Shown in pieces: positions 26,745-38,801 of a stretch of 64,000 nucleotides of DNA (the first letter of the stretch is position 1; each line of letters starts with the position of its first letter). The notes under the pieces are model-generated. The model made no database searches and was not told the origin of the DNA. It saw only the letters and a program-made list of their open reading frames with translations. The stretch covers positions 48,960 through 112,959 of the forward strand of contig JADCGP010000019.1 of the NCBI GenBank assembly GCA_020248915.1, given 5' to 3'. This DNA is from Rubrivivax sp. (GTDB lineage: Bacteria; Pseudomonadota; Gammaproteobacteria; Burkholderiales; Burkholderiaceae_C). A program made the translations under genes and the position numbers.

Positions 26745-28202
26745 TCAGACGGCGTGGGCCGGGGTGACGCGAGGGATCGGCGCGGCGGCAGGCTCGCCGC
26801 TGCGGACGGTCATCACGACGTTCCAGGCCATGATCAGCATCCCGCCCAGGTACAGCAGGCCGCCGAGCAGCCGGATCACGTAGTACGGGAAGGTGGCCTT
26901 CACGCTCTCGACGAAGGTGTAGACCAGCGTCCCGTCGGGGTTGGTGGCGCGCCACATCAGGCCCTGCATCACGCCGGCGATCCACATCGCCGCGATGTAC
27001 AGCACGATGCCGATGGTGGCCACCCAGAAGTGCACCTCGATGGCCTTGACGCTGTACATGTTGCGCTGGCCGAACAGGCGCGGGATCAGGTGGTACAGGC
27101 AGCCCATGCTGATCAGGCCCACCCAGCCGAGGGCGCCGCTGTGCACGTGCCCGACCGTCCAGTCCGTGTAGTGGCTCAGGGCGTTGACGGTCTTGATCGA
27201 CATCATCGGGCCCTCGAACGTGCTCATGCCGTAGAAGGACAGGCTGACGATCAGGAACTTCAGGATCGGGTCGTCGCGCAGCTTGTGCCAGGCGCCGCTC
27301 AGGGTCATGATTCCGTTGATCATCCCGCCCCAGCTCGGCGCGAGAAGGATCAGGCTGAAGAGCATGCCGATGCTCTGCGCCCAGTCGGGCAGCGCCGTGT
27401 AGTGCAGGTGGTGCGGGCCCGCCCACATGTACGTGAAGATCAGCGCCCAGAAGTGGACGATCGACAGCCGGTAGCTGTACACCGGCCGCTCGGCCTGCTT
27501 CGGGATGTAGTAGTACATCATCCCCAGGAAGCCGGCGGTCAGGAAGAAGCCGACCGCGTTGTGGCCGTACCACCACTGGATCATCGCGTCCTGCACGCCC
27601 GCGTAGGCGCTGTAGCTCTTCCACAGGCCGACCGGCACCGCGGCGCTGTTGACGATGTGCAGCAGCGCCACCGCGATGATGAAGGCGCCGAAGAACCAGT
27701 TGGCCACGTAGATGTGGCGAACCTTGCGCGTGCCAACGGTGCCGAAGAACACGATGGCGAAGGAGACCCAGACGACGGCGATCGCGATGTCGATCGGCCA
27801 CTCGAGCTCGGCGTACTCCTTGCCGCTGGTGATGCCCAGCGGCAGCGTGATCGCCGCGGCCAGGATGACCAGCTGCCAGCCGACGAACGTGAACATCGCC
27901 AGGCCGGGCGCGAACAGCCGCGTCTGGCAGGTGCGCTGCACCACGTGGTAGGCGGTGGCGAACAGCACGCAGCCGCCGAAGGCGAAGATCACCGCGTTGG
28001 TGTGCAGCGGCCGAAGCCGGCCGTAGCTCAGGAACGGGATGCCCAGGTTCAACTGCGGCCAGGCCAGCTGGGCCGCGATGACGACCCCCACCAGCATCCC
28101 CACGACGCCCCACAGCACGGCGGCCAGGGCGAAGAGGCGGACCACGGTGTCGCTGTACAGGCCCTCCGACCCGGCGCCGGTGCTGCTGCTTGGCAAGGCC
28201 AT
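26745..28202 (-). CDS. ccoN: cbb3-type cytochrome c oxidase catalytic subunit I
   Basis: The start at 28202 is preferred over one five codons upstream because GAGGAGAG lies just before it; the product is 485 residues. It has about 12 membrane spans and haem/copper ligand histidines in conserved stretches such as [49 protein letters not shown] and [17 protein letters not shown]. It reduces oxygen with very high affinity. It is the first gene of ccoNOQPG, with an FNR box upstream. Confidence 0.97.
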   Translation of the reverse strand: MALPSSSTGAGSEGLYSDTVVRLFALAAVLWGVVGMLVGVVIAAQLAWPQLNLGIPFLSYGRLRPLHTNAVIFAFGGCVLFATAYHVVQRTCQTRLFAPGLAMFTFVGWQLVILAAAITLPLGITSGKEYAELEWPIDIAIAVVWVSFAIVFFGTVGTRKVRHIYVANWFFGAFIIAVALLHIVNSAAVPVGLWKSYSAYAGVQDAMIQWWYGHNAVGFFLTAGFLGMMYYYIPKQAERPVYSYRLSIVHFWALIFTYMWAGPHHLHYTALPDWAQSIGMLFSLILLAPSWGGMINGIMTLSGAWHKLRDDPILKFLIVSLSFYGMSTFEGPMMSIKTVNALSHYTDWTVGHVHSGALGWVGLISMGCLYHLIPRLFGQRNMYSVKAIEVHFWVATIGIVLYIAAMWIAGVMQGLMWRATNPDGTLVYTFVESVKATFPYYVIRLLGGLLYLGGMLIMAWNVVMTVRSGEPAAAPIPRVTPAHAV

Positions 28203-28274
28203 CGGCTCTCTCCTCACTCGATAGACGATCGATCGTCGATCGGGCGATTCTTCGGGGTGCCGGCCCCCGGCCGC

Positions 28275-28288
28275 TTGACCGGAGTCAA
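28275..28288. promoter_or_regulatory. FNR/ANR box in front of ccoN
   Basis: TTGACCGGAGTCAA is a perfect 5-4-5 palindrome close to the FNR consensus, 73 bases upstream of the ccoN ATG. Its end overlaps the stop codon of ccoS. It should activate ccoNOQPG at low oxygen. Confidence 0.8.
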
Positions 28289-28434
28289 TCGCGAGGGGTG
28301 TCCTCCGTCAGGATCCGCTCAGCTTCGCCGTCCAGGTCCTCGAACTGACCCCGCTGCACGGCCCAGCCGAACACGGCCACGATGAAGAGCACCAGCACCG
28401 CCGACAGCGGGATCAGCAGCCAGAGGATGTCCAT
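28285..28434 (-). CDS. ccoS: CcoS, cbb3 oxidase assembly protein
   Basis: The 49-residue protein ([20 protein letters not shown] at the start, then [19 protein letters not shown]) has one membrane span and the FEDLDGE/QFEDLD-type motif of CcoS. CcoS is needed for cofactor insertion into the cbb3 oxidase. It starts 17 bases after ccoI, and its 3' end carries the FNR box for ccoN. Confidence 0.92.
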   Translation of the reverse strand: MDILWLLIPLSAVLVLFIVAVFGWAVQRGQFEDLDGEAERILTEDTPRD

Positions 28435-28451
28435 CGGCAGCCCCCGACGCT

Positions 28452-30875
28452 TCAACGCGACGCGCGCAGCGCGTTGAGGACCACCAGCAGCGAGCTGGCC
28501 GCCATGCCGATGCCCGCCGCCCAGGGCGGCAGCCTGCCCGCCAGCGCCAGCGGGATGCAGACGGCGTTGTAGGTGGCGGACCATGCCAGGTTCTGGCGCA
28601 CGATGCCGACGGCACGCAGCGCCGCCCGGCGGGCGGCCACGAGGGCGCCGAGGTCGTCGGAGACCAGCACCGCGTCGGCTTGCGCGCGCGAGACCAGTGC
28701 GCCCTCGCCCATCGCGATGGACACGTCGGCGCGGGCGAGGACCGGGGCGTCGTTGACTCCGTCGCCCACCATCGCCACCCGACGTCCTTGGCGCTGGGCC
28801 GCCTCCACGGCGGCGAGCTTGTCGGCCGGCCGCGCGTCGGCCAGCACGTCGTCGATGCCCAGGCGCGCGGCCAGTGCGTGCGCGCGGTCGGGGGCATCGC
28901 CCGAGAGCAGCGTGACGTGCAGGCCGGCCTCCCGCAGCGCGGCCACCGCCGCCGCCGCGCCCGCGCGCGGCTCCTCCTCGAACTCGAACTCGGCGCAGAC
29001 GCGCCCCTCGCAACCCAGCACGAGCCTCGCCGGCCCCGACGCTGCCTGCCCGCCGCTGCCGGGCTCGCTGGGCGCCGGATCCCCAGCGCCGCCGGCGTCG
29101 TCCCGCCCGGCAGCGACCCATACCGGTGCGCCGAGGCGCCAGCGGCAGCCCGAAGCCTCCACCGCAGACAGGCCGCGGCCCGGCACCTCGACGATGTCGC
29201 TCAGCGCCGGCGCGGGCACGCCGGCCGGCGCCGCCGCCGCGACGGCACGCGCCAGCGGGTGCTGCGACCAGCGCGCCAGTGCCGCGGCCGCGGCGAGCAG
29301 GGCGTCGGGCGCACCGACGCCGCCCGGCGGCAGCACGCGCATCTCGCGCAGCCGCGGCACGCCCAGCGTCAGCGTGCCGGTCTTGTCGAAGAACACCTGC
29401 TGGACGGCCGCCAGCCGCTCGATCGCGTCGATCCGCTGCAGGTGCAGGCCGCAGCGGGCCAGCGCGCGCGTGGCCGCCACGAGCGTGGCCGGTGCCGCCA
29501 GCGACAGCGCGCAGGGACAGGTGACGATCAGCACGGCCACGGTGACCCACACGGCACGCGCCGGGTCGACGACGCTCCACACGGCGCCTGCCGCGGCGGC
29601 CAGCAGCAGCACGGTCCACAGGAACGGCGCCGCCCACCGGTCGGCCCAGCGCGCGGCCGCCGGCCGCTCGAGCGCGGCGCTCTTCATCATCGAGACGATG
29701 GCCTCGAAGCGGGTGTCGTTGCCGACGCGCTCGACGCGCATGGTCACCGGCGCGCCGCGGTTCAGGCTCGCGGCGACGACCTCGTCGCCGGGACGCTTGG
29801 GAACCGGGGTCGACTCGCCGCTCAGCAAGGCCTCGTCGGCCTCGGTGGCGGCGTCGAGCAGCCGACCGTCAGCCGGGAATGCCGCTCCGAGCGGAACCCG
29901 GACCGTGTCGCCGGGCCGCAGCCGGTGCACGGCCACCGTCTCGACAGCGCCGTCGGGTCCGACACGCGCCGCGGTCTCGGGCAGGCGCGCCAGGCTCGCC
30001 TCGAGCTGCTCGGCGGCGCGGTGGCGCGCGCGCATCTCCACCCATCGCGACCAGAGGAGGAAAGCCACGAACATAGACAGCGAGTCGAAGTAGACCTCGT
30101 GCCCGAAGGCCCCGCCGGGCGCGAACGTCGCCCCGGTGCTGGCGACGAAGGTGATCGCCACGCCCAGCGCCACCGGCACGTCCATGCCGATGCGGCGGGT
30201 GCGCACGGCGCGCCAGGCGCCGGCGAAGAACGGCGTCGCGGAGAACGCGAGCACCGGCAGCGCCAGCAGCCAGCTGCCCCAGTTCAGCAGCTGGGCCATG
30301 TCCGGCGCGAGGTCGCCCGGCCCGGCGACGTAGCCGGGCGTGGCCATCATCATGATCTGCATCGAGCAGAAGCCGGCGACGAACAGGCGCCACAGCGCCT
30401 GGCGCGCCTCGCGCCGCCGCAGCGCACGCGCCGGCGCCGCCGCGTCGGGGACCGCCTCGTAGCCAGCGGCGCGCACGGCGCCGATCAGGTCGGAGGCGCG
30501 GGCCCGGGCCGGATCCCAGCAGACGCTGGCGCGCTGCACCGCGGCACTGACGCGGGCCGATTGAACGCCCTGCACGGACCGCAGCGCCTCCTCGATAGTG
30601 CCGGCGCAGGCCGCGCAGTGCAGTCCGGCGAGCTGCAGCGAAGACTCGCCGAGGCGGTGACCGTCGGGGCCCTGGATCCAGCGCGTGAATCGCCCCTGCT
30701 CCACCGGATCGTCGACGGCGGCGAGGTCGAACGCGCCGTCCGCGGTGCCCGCGGCCGCCGTCACGGCTCCGGCAGGCGACAGGGCCGGCCTGGCATCGGC
30801 CATGCCCTCGGCGGCAGCACCCGGCAAGGCGACGTGCGGGGCACTGCGGCGGGGGTCGGCGATCGCGGCGGTCAT
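28452..30875 (-). CDS. ccoI: CcoI, copper-exporting P1B-type ATPase for cbb3 oxidase
   Basis: Taking the ATG at 30875 gives 807 residues (an earlier in-frame start at 30926 would add 17). The order is: a long alanine-rich N-terminus, a heavy-metal-binding domain with GLHCAACAG, eight membrane spans, the ion motif CPC in TCPCALSLAAPATLV, the phosphorylation site DKTGTLT, and the hinge GDGVNDAPVLA. CcoI/FixI supplies copper to the oxidase from the cytoplasmic side. An FNR box lies about 117 bases upstream of this start. It begins the ccoI-ccoS pair. Confidence 0.94.
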   Translation of the reverse strand: MTAAIADPRRSAPHVALPGAAAEGMADARPALSPAGAVTAAAGTADGAFDLAAVDDPVEQGRFTRWIQGPDGHRLGESSLQLAGLHCAACAGTIEEALRSVQGVQSARVSAAVQRASVCWDPARARASDLIGAVRAAGYEAVPDAAAPARALRRREARQALWRLFVAGFCSMQIMMMATPGYVAGPGDLAPDMAQLLNWGSWLLALPVLAFSATPFFAGAWRAVRTRRIGMDVPVALGVAITFVASTGATFAPGGAFGHEVYFDSLSMFVAFLLWSRWVEMRARHRAAEQLEASLARLPETAARVGPDGAVETVAVHRLRPGDTVRVPLGAAFPADGRLLDAATEADEALLSGESTPVPKRPGDEVVAASLNRGAPVTMRVERVGNDTRFEAIVSMMKSAALERPAAARWADRWAAPFLWTVLLLAAAAGAVWSVVDPARAVWVTVAVLIVTCPCALSLAAPATLVAATRALARCGLHLQRIDAIERLAAVQQVFFDKTGTLTLGVPRLREMRVLPPGGVGAPDALLAAAAALARWSQHPLARAVAAAAPAGVPAPALSDIVEVPGRGLSAVEASGCRWRLGAPVWVAAGRDDAGGAGDPAPSEPGSGGQAASGPARLVLGCEGRVCAEFEFEEEPRAGAAAAVAALREAGLHVTLLSGDAPDRAHALAARLGIDDVLADARPADKLAAVEAAQRQGRRVAMVGDGVNDAPVLARADVSIAMGEGALVSRAQADAVLVSDDLGALVAARRAALRAVGIVRQNLAWSATYNAVCIPLALAGRLPPWAAGIGMAASSLLVVLNALRASR

Positions 30876-30991
30876 CGTTGAACGGGCCAGGGGTTCTCTG
30901 GACCCGCTGGCGGTGGCCAGCGGCAAGCCGCGCCGGGCCCGGCGGGCACGGTCGCGGCGAGGTAATCTAGAGGCACCAGCAAGGACCCCGA

Positions 30992-31005
30992 ATGACTTTT
31001 GTCAA
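30992..31005. promoter_or_regulatory. FNR/ANR box in front of ccoI
   Basis: On the minus strand the site reads TTGACAAAAGTCAT, one mismatch from a TTGAC-N4-GTCAA palindrome. It lies upstream of ccoI and at the same time contains the ATG of the divergent DUF192 gene. Confidence 0.65.
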
Positions 31006-31471
31006 TCCCCGTCCCACCCTCTCGCGCGGCGCACGCGCCGCGCTGGCTGCCTGCCTGGCCATGGCCGCCGCCGCGAGCGCGGCGCAGACCGGCCCCCAGC
31101 CGCGGCTGCCGACCGTGCCGCTGCAGGCGGGAATGCACGTGATCCAGGCCGAGCTCGCGGTGACGCCGGAGCAGCAGGCCGTCGGCATGATGGGCCGCCG
31201 CGAGATTCCGGGCAACGAGGGGATGCTGTTCGTCAACGACTCGGCAGGGGTGCGCTGCTTCTGGATGCGCAACACGCTGGTGCCGATCACGATCGCGTTC
31301 ATCGCCGACGACGGCACGATCGTCAACCTGGCCGACATGGAGCCCCTGTCGGAGCGCTCGCACTGCTCGACGCGACCGGTGCGCTTTGCGCTCGAGATGA
31401 GCCGGGGCTGGTTCGCCAAGCGCGGCATCCAGGCCGGCTTCAGGCTCCGCGGCGCGCCGTTCGGCAGCTGA
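30992..31471 (+). CDS. DUF192 periplasmic protein
   Basis: The 159-residue protein has an N-terminal export signal (AALAACLAMAAAASAAQ) and the DUF192 core: AELAVTPEQQAVGMMGRR, GMLFVNDSAGVRCFWMRNT, PITIAFIADDGTIVNLADM. Its function is unknown; members are small exported proteins with a beta-barrel-like fold. The ATG at 30992 lies inside the FNR box of the divergent ccoI gene. A later start near residue 24 would still leave part of the signal, so the exact start is not certain. Confidence 0.85.
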   Translation: MTFVNPRPTLSRGARAALAACLAMAAAASAAQTGPQPRLPTVPLQAGMHVIQAELAVTPEQQAVGMMGRREIPGNEGMLFVNDSAGVRCFWMRNTLVPITIAFIADDGTIVNLADMEPLSERSHCSTRPVRFALEMSRGWFAKRGIQAGFRLRGAPFGS

Positions 31472-31598
31472 GGCGCCCGCGCCCCTCCGCCCGGCCTGCG
31501 GGCCCGGCGCCCGCAGCCGCATGGCTGCGCCGGGGTGCCGGAGCCGCCGCCCCGGCACCGCCCCGCGTGCCGGGACGGCCGGGGGCGGCGACGGGCTC

Positions 31599-32183
31599 TC
31601 AGCCCGCGAAGTTCTTCGCCGCGAAGTCCCAGTTCACCAGCTTGTCGAGGAAGGTCTCGACGAACTTCTGGCGCAGGTTGCGGTAGTCGATGTAGTAGGC
31701 GTGCTCCCACACGTCCACCGTCAGCAGCGCCTTGTCCGCGCCGGTCAGCGGGGTGCCGGCAGCGCCGGTGTTGGCGATGTCCACCGTGCCGTCGGGCTTC
31801 TTCACGAGCCAGGTCCAGCCGCTGCCGAAGTTGCCGACCGCGCTCTTGACGAAGGCCTCGCGGAAGGCGGCGTAGCTGCCCCACTTGGCCTGGATCGCGG
31901 CGGCCAGCGCCCCGGTCGGCTCGCCGCCGCCGGCGGGCTTCATGCAGTTCCAGAAGAAAGTGTGGTTCCAGATCTGCGCGGCGTTGTTGTAGACGCCGCC
32001 GGAGGACTTACGGACGATGTCCTCGAGCGTCATGCTCTCGAACTCGGTGCCCTTCTGGAGGTTGTTCAGGTTCACCACGTAGGCGTTGTGATGCTTGCCG
32101 TGGTGGAACTCGAGCGTCTCCCTGCTGTAGTGCGGGGCGAGCGCGTCGATGGCGTAGGGCAGCGGCGGCAGCGTGTGTTCCAT
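31599..32183 (-). CDS. sodB: Iron superoxide dismutase
   Basis: The ATG at 32183 follows GAGGA and gives 194 residues starting [20 protein letters not shown]. The four metal ligands are in [15 protein letters not shown], and [11 protein letters not shown], and the Fe-type markers [14 protein letters not shown] and [10 protein letters not shown] are present. It removes superoxide in the cytoplasm. It lies 43 bases downstream of xseA on the same strand. Confidence 0.97.
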   Translation of the reverse strand: MEHTLPPLPYAIDALAPHYSRETLEFHHGKHHNAYVVNLNNLQKGTEFESMTLEDIVRKSSGGVYNNAAQIWNHTFFWNCMKPAGGGEPTGALAAAIQAKWGSYAAFREAFVKSAVGNFGSGWTWLVKKPDGTVDIANTGAAGTPLTGADKALLTVDVWEHAYYIDYRNLRQKFVETFLDKLVNWDFAAKNFAG

Positions 32184-32226
32184 GCGGTCCTCGGATGCGG
32201 GGGTCGGTGACAGACGGGCGCGGATT

Positions 32227-33675
32227 CTAGGCGCCGCGCCGCCGCCGCGCGGGCGGCGGGGGCGAAGGCGTGCCGGCCGCTCCGGGCGGCTGCGGCTGAA
32301 CCTCCTCGATGCGCGCGGCGGCACGGCCGTCGGCCCAGACCGCCTGCACCCTCTGGCCCGGTTGCAGCGCCGCCACGCCCGGCACCGGCCGGCCGGAGGC
32401 GTCCTCGACCCACGCGTAGCCGCGCTGGAGCACACGCGCCGGGTCGAGCGCCTGCAGCCGGGCGGCTGCCGACTCGAGCGCGGCGTGCCGGCGCTGCAGC
32501 GCCAGCGCCGCGACCTGTCCGAGGCGCAGCCGCGCCAGGGCGACCCGCTCGTGCCCGCGCGCCAGGGCCGGGCCCGGCGCCAGCGCCAGGCGCCGCGCCA
32601 GGGCGTCGAGCCGCCCGCGCTGCGTCAGCACCAGCCGCGCGGGCTGCCCGAGGCGTAGCGCCAGGTTGTCCAGGCGCTGCCCCGCTCCGTCCAGCGCGCG
32701 CTGGACAGCGCGTCGGCGCCGCGCCTGCAGCACGTCCAGGCCTTGCAGCAGGTCGGCCGCCGCAGGCGCGGCCAGTTCGGCCGCCGCGGTTGGCGTCGGG
32801 GCGCGCAGGTCGGCGGCAAGGTCGGCGAGGGTCACGTCCGTCTCGTGGCCGACGCCGCAGACCAGCGGAAGCGGCGACGCGGCCACCGCGCGCACGACCC
32901 GTTCATCGTTGAAGGCCCACAGGTCCTCGAGCGAACCTCCGCCACGCACGAGCAGCAGCAGGTCGACCTCGGCGCGCTGCGCCGCCAGCCGCAGCGCCTC
33001 GGCCAGCGCGGCCGGCGCATCCGGTCCCTGGACGGGTGCCGGGTAGACCACGACCTCGACCTGCGGTGCCCGCCGGGCGAGCGCGATGGCCACGTCGCGC
33101 AACGCCGCCGCCGCGAGCGACGTGACCACGCCAATGCGGCGCGGAAAGGCCGGCAGCGGCCGCTTGCGGGCGGCGTCGAACAGGCCCTCGGCCTCCAGGC
33201 GCGCACGCCGGCGCAGGAACTCCTCGTAGAGCGCCCCGGCCCCCAGGCGACGCATCGACTCGACGACCAGCTGCAGCTCGCCGCGCGCCTCGTACACCCC
33301 GAGACGCCCGCGCAGCTCCACCTGCTGGCCGTCGGCCGGCGCGAAGTCCAGCAGCGCCGCAGCGCGCCGGAACATCGCGCAGCGCAGCAGCGCCGAGCCG
33401 CCGGCGCCGTCCTTCAGTCCAAAGTAGCAGTGCCCGCTGGCTGCGCGCGCGAAGCCGGAAAGTTCGCCCTGCACGGCGACGGCGCCGAACCGGGCCGCCA
33501 GCGCATCGCCGGTGGCCAGCAACAGCGCACCGACCGTCCACACCCGCCCGGGTCCGGTAGCTTGCTGCGACGCGCCCGAAGCCGGATGCACGGGCAATTC
33601 AGCCAGCAACGGCGCGGGCCGGGATGCCCACAGCCGCGCCGGTGCACGGGAAACCGGTCGCAGCACCGAAATCAC
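32227..33675 (-). CDS. xseA: Exodeoxyribonuclease VII large subunit
   Basis: The 482-residue protein has the N-terminal OB-fold ([42 protein letters not shown]), the catalytic core with [50 protein letters not shown] and [14 protein letters not shown], and a long coiled coil before the C-terminus ([14 protein letters not shown]). The first codon used is GTG at 33675, but the start is uncertain, since the first ~40 residues are poorly conserved. The enzyme degrades single-stranded DNA from both ends with XseB, whose gene is not here. Confidence 0.94.
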   Translation of the reverse strand: MISVLRPVSRAPARLWASRPAPLLAELPVHPASGASQQATGPGRVWTVGALLLATGDALAARFGAVAVQGELSGFARAASGHCYFGLKDGAGGSALLRCAMFRRAAALLDFAPADGQQVELRGRLGVYEARGELQLVVESMRRLGAGALYEEFLRRRARLEAEGLFDAARKRPLPAFPRRIGVVTSLAAAALRDVAIALARRAPQVEVVVYPAPVQGPDAPAALAEALRLAAQRAEVDLLLLVRGGGSLEDLWAFNDERVVRAVAASPLPLVCGVGHETDVTLADLAADLRAPTPTAAAELAAPAAADLLQGLDVLQARRRRAVQRALDGAGQRLDNLALRLGQPARLVLTQRGRLDALARRLALAPGPALARGHERVALARLRLGQVAALALQRRHAALESAAARLQALDPARVLQRGYAWVEDASGRPVPGVAALQPGQRVQAVWADGRAAARIEEVQPQPPGAAGTPSPPPPARRRRGA

Positions 33676-33787
33676 TCAGATACATTCGTGCAACTATCTG
33701 ATCTAATGGAGAAAAACGACTGTCGTCCGACGTGCTCGGAACGCCAAGGCGCGCCGGGCACGCCCCCGCGACGAGCGGGCCCGCAGC

Positions 33788-33808
33788 TTGCCCACAGAGT
33801 TGTCCACA
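33788..33808. promoter_or_regulatory. Two DnaA-box-like nonamers
   Basis: TTGCCCACA (33788-33796) and TTGTCCACA (33800-33808) resemble the DnaA box TTATCCACA and are 12 bases apart, in the 264-base gap between xseA and exbB. They could be a minor DnaA binding site or chance; an origin is not suggested, as no dnaA, dnaN or AT-rich unwinding region is near. Confidence 0.25.
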
Positions 33809-33939
33809 AACGCCGGGGCTGCACGCAGGCGGTGCCCGGCCGGCCGCCAGCCTGCTGCCTTGGCCCATAATCCGAGTTTCTAGCGGCACCCTGCCGGCGC
33901 GCCGCCGTCATCGTCCAACGCCTGCCTGGCCGTCGCAAA

Positions 33940-34575
<636 letters not shown>

Positions 34576-34606
34576 CGCGGACCCGACAGGCCGCATCGAG
34601 GGCCCC

Positions 34607-35032
34607 TTGAAGTTCAGCCGCCGCCGCCCCGAGGAACCGGAGATCAACCTGATCCCGTTCATCGACGTGCTGCTGGTGATCCTGATCTTCCTGATGCTGA
34701 CGACCACCTACTCGCGCTTCACCGAGCTGCAGATCACGCTGCCTGCGGCCGACGCCGAGAAGATGCGCGAGCGGCCCGCGGAGATCATCGTCGCGGTGGC
34801 CGCCGATGGTCGCTACGCGATCGACCGGCGTCCCGTCGAGGGCCGTAGCGTCGAGCTGCTGGCCAGCGAGCTGCGCGCCGCTGCGGCCGGCCGCAGCGAG
34901 GTCATGCTGATCATCTCGGCCGACGCGATGGCGGCGCACCAGTCGGTGGTCAACGTGCTCGACGCGGCCCGCCGCGCCGGCCTGCCCCGGCTGACCTTCG
35001 CCGCGCAGGGCGCGCCCGCCGCGCCGCGCTGA
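34607..35032 (+). CDS. exbD: ExbD/TolR biopolymer transport protein
   Basis: The 141-residue protein starts with TTG at 34607. It has the short cytoplasmic tail [18 protein letters not shown], which contains the essential aspartate of the membrane span (FIDV), and a periplasmic domain ([31 protein letters not shown]). It is the partner of the ExbB protein encoded just upstream. It lies six bases before lpxK. Confidence 0.93.
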   Translation: MKFSRRRPEEPEINLIPFIDVLLVILIFLMLTTTYSRFTELQITLPAADAEKMRERPAEIIVAVAADGRYAIDRRPVEGRSVELLASELRAAAAGRSEVMLIISADAMAAHQSVVNVLDAARRAGLPRLTFAAQGAPAAPR

Positions 35033-35038
35033 GCCGCC

Positions 35039-36136
35039 GTGGCCGCGCACGAGGGCGTGCCGGCGCGCGAGCGATCGGCCTGGTCGCAGCGCCTGCTCGC
35101 GGCGTGGGGCCGACAGGCCTGGGCGAGCCGGCCCGGGCCCGTCGCATGGCTGCTCGTGCCCCTCGCTTGGCTCTACGGCCTGCTGGTGCGCATGCACCGG
35201 CTCGGCTGGCGCCTGCGCGGGGCGACGCGCGCCCCGGTGCCGCTGGTCGTCGTCGGCAACCTGGTGGCTGGCGGCGCCGGCAAGACACCGGTCGTGATCG
35301 CGCTGGCCCAGGCGCTGCGCGCGCGAGGCTGGCACCCCGGAGTGGTCTCGCGCGGCCACGGCCGGGACGCCGGCATCACGCGCGCGGTCAACGCGTCGGA
35401 CGATGCGCGCGACGTCGGCGACGAACCGCTGCTGATCAGCCGCCGCACGGGCCTGCCCGTCTGGGTCGGACGGCGCCGGGTGGACGCGGCACGCGCGCTG
35501 TGCACGGCGCACCCCGAGGTCGACGTGCTGATCGCCGACGACGGACTGCAGCACCGCGCGCTGGCGCCAGACGCCGCGCTCGTCGTGTTCGACAGCCGCG
35601 GCGAGGGCAACGGCCTGCTGCTGCCGGCAGGTCCGCTGCGCGAGCCGGTGCCCGCGCAATTGCCGCCGCACTGGGAGGTGCTCTACACCACCGACCGGGC
35701 CAGCACCCACCTGTCCGGCACCCACGCGACGCCGCGGGCCACCGACGCTCTGCCGCTGGCAGCCTGGTGGCGCTCGGACGCGGCGGCGGCGCGCCCGCTG
35801 GCGGCGCTGCGCGGCCAGCGCCTGCTGGCGCTGGCGGGCATCGGCTCGCCGCAGAAGTTCTTCGCCACGCTGCGCGAGGCCGGCCTCGACTTCGAGCCCT
35901 GCCCGCAGCCCGACCACGCGCGCTACGACCGCCTGCCCTGGCCGCCCGGCACCACCGTGGTCCTCACGACCGAGAAGGACGCCGTCAAGCTGCCCCCCGC
36001 GCTAGCCGACGCGACGGCCGTGTGGGTCGTGCCGCTAGACTTGGCGCTGCCCGCTGCACTCGTGGACGCGCTCGTCGCGCGTCTGTCGCGCTCCGAGGGC
36101 GCCCCTTCCCCACGCCCGGCCGCCCCGACACCATGA
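35039..36136 (+). CDS. lpxK: Tetraacyldisaccharide 4'-kinase
   Basis: The 365-residue protein (GTG start) has an N-terminal membrane-associating helix ([20 protein letters not shown]), the P-loop region [42 protein letters not shown], and [19 protein letters not shown]. It phosphorylates the lipid A precursor at the 4' position. The stop overlaps the next start (ATGA). The order exbB-exbD-lpxK-ycaR-kdsB is common in betaproteobacteria. Confidence 0.95.
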   Translation: MAAHEGVPARERSAWSQRLLAAWGRQAWASRPGPVAWLLVPLAWLYGLLVRMHRLGWRLRGATRAPVPLVVVGNLVAGGAGKTPVVIALAQALRARGWHPGVVSRGHGRDAGITRAVNASDDARDVGDEPLLISRRTGLPVWVGRRRVDAARALCTAHPEVDVLIADDGLQHRALAPDAALVVFDSRGEGNGLLLPAGPLREPVPAQLPPHWEVLYTTDRASTHLSGTHATPRATDALPLAAWWRSDAAAARPLAALRGQRLLALAGIGSPQKFFATLREAGLDFEPCPQPDHARYDRLPWPPGTTVVLTTEKDAVKLPPALADATAVWVVPLDLALPAALVDALVARLSRSEGAPSPRPAAPTP

Positions 36137-36351
36137 GCCTCGACCACCGCCTGCTCAGCCTGCTCGTCTGCCCGATCTGCAAGGGGCCGCTGCAAGCGGG
36201 CCATGGCGACGACGGCCGCCTCCTCGAACTGCGCTGCCCGGCCGACCGGCTGGCCTTCCCGGTGCGCGACGGGATCCCGGTCATGCTCGAGGAGGAGGCG
36301 CGCAGCCTGGCCGAGCCGCCGGCTGCGTCCCCGGCCGAGGCCGGGCCGTGA
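36133..36351 (+). CDS. ycaR: Trm112/YcaR family small zinc-ribbon-like protein
   Basis: The 72-residue protein (start ATG overlapping the lpxK stop) has [11 protein letters not shown] and [20 protein letters not shown], the Trm112/UPF0434 pattern. It lies between lpxK and kdsB, as in many Gram-negative bacteria. Its exact job in bacteria is not settled. The gene ends 18 bases before kdsB. Confidence 0.92.
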   Translation: MSLDHRLLSLLVCPICKGPLQAGHGDDGRLLELRCPADRLAFPVRDGIPVMLEEEARSLAEPPAASPAEAGP

Positions 36352-36369
36352 GCCGGCCATGAGCGGGCC

Positions 36370-37909
<1,540 letters not shown>

Positions 37910-37950
37910 GCACCACCGAACCCAGCAGGAACGGACAGGAGAACGCACCC

Positions 37951-38709
37951 ATGGATATCGCAGGCAAGGTCTTCCTCGTCACCGGCGGCGCATCGGGCCT
38001 CGGCGAGGGCGCGGCGCGGGCGCTGGCGGCCGCCGGCGGCAAGGTCGTCATCGCGGACCTGCAGGCCGACAAGGGGCAGGCCGTCGCCGCCGAGCTGGGC
38101 GGCAGCTTCGTCAAGTGCGACGTCACCCAGGAGGCCGACGGCCAGGCCGCGGTGGCCGCTGCAGCCACGATGGGCAAGCTGATGGGCCTCGTCAACTGCG
38201 CGGGCATCGCGATCGGCGTCAAGACCGTGGGCAAGGAAGGCCCGCACCCCCTGGCGCAGTTCGCGCGCGTGATCAACATCAACCTGATCGGCAGCTTCAA
38301 CATGATCCGCCTGGCCGCGGACGCGATGTCGAAGAACGCGCCCGAGGCCACCGGCGAGCGCGGCGTGCTGATCAGCACTGCCAGCGTGGCGGCTTACGAC
38401 GGCCAGATCGGCCAGGCGGCCTACTCGGCCAGCAAGGGCGGCGTGGTCGGCATGACGCTGCCGATCGCGCGCGACCTGGCCCGCACCGGCATCCGCAACA
38501 TGACGATCGCCCCCGGCATCTTCGGCACGCCGATGCTCTTCGGCATGCCCCAGGAGGTGCAGGACGCGCTGGCCGCGAGCGTGCCCTTCCCCAGCCGCCT
38601 GGGCACGCCGGCCGACTTCGGCAAGCTGGTGCGGCACATCGTCGAGAACGACATGCTCAACGGCGAGGTGATCCGGCTGGATGGGGCGATCCGGCTGGCG
38701 CCGAAGTAG
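37951..38709 (+). CDS. Short-chain dehydrogenase, 3-hydroxyacyl-CoA dehydrogenase type II-like
   Basis: The 252-residue protein has the Rossmann motif [11 protein letters not shown] (residues 10-20), NCAGIAIG, and the catalytic S-Y-K set in [39 protein letters not shown] and [13 protein letters not shown] resemble the type II 3-hydroxyacyl-CoA dehydrogenases used in branched-chain and fatty acid degradation. Substrate is not certain. It follows adk by 41 bases with GACAGGAGAA as ribosome binding site. Confidence 0.88.
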   Translation: MDIAGKVFLVTGGASGLGEGAARALAAAGGKVVIADLQADKGQAVAAELGGSFVKCDVTQEADGQAAVAAAATMGKLMGLVNCAGIAIGVKTVGKEGPHPLAQFARVININLIGSFNMIRLAADAMSKNAPEATGERGVLISTASVAAYDGQIGQAAYSASKGGVVGMTLPIARDLARTGIRNMTIAPGIFGTPMLFGMPQEVQDALAASVPFPSRLGTPADFGKLVRHIVENDMLNGEVIRLDGAIRLAPK

Positions 38710-38743
38710 GGGCCGCCCATACGCCTGCCCGACAGGAAGAAGA

Positions 38744-38761
38744 GGCCCACGAGCGTGGGCC
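38744..38761 (-). terminator. Terminator after the first TonB-dependent receptor
   Basis: On the minus strand the stem GGCCCACG/CGTGGGCC is followed directly by TCTTCTTCCT. It lies about 40 bases after the stop at 38802 and between two convergent genes; on the plus strand there is no T-run. Confidence 0.65.
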
Positions 38762-38801
38762 GCAGTCTCGAAAGCCAGTCCCCGCGGGACCGGCTTCCAG
38801 G

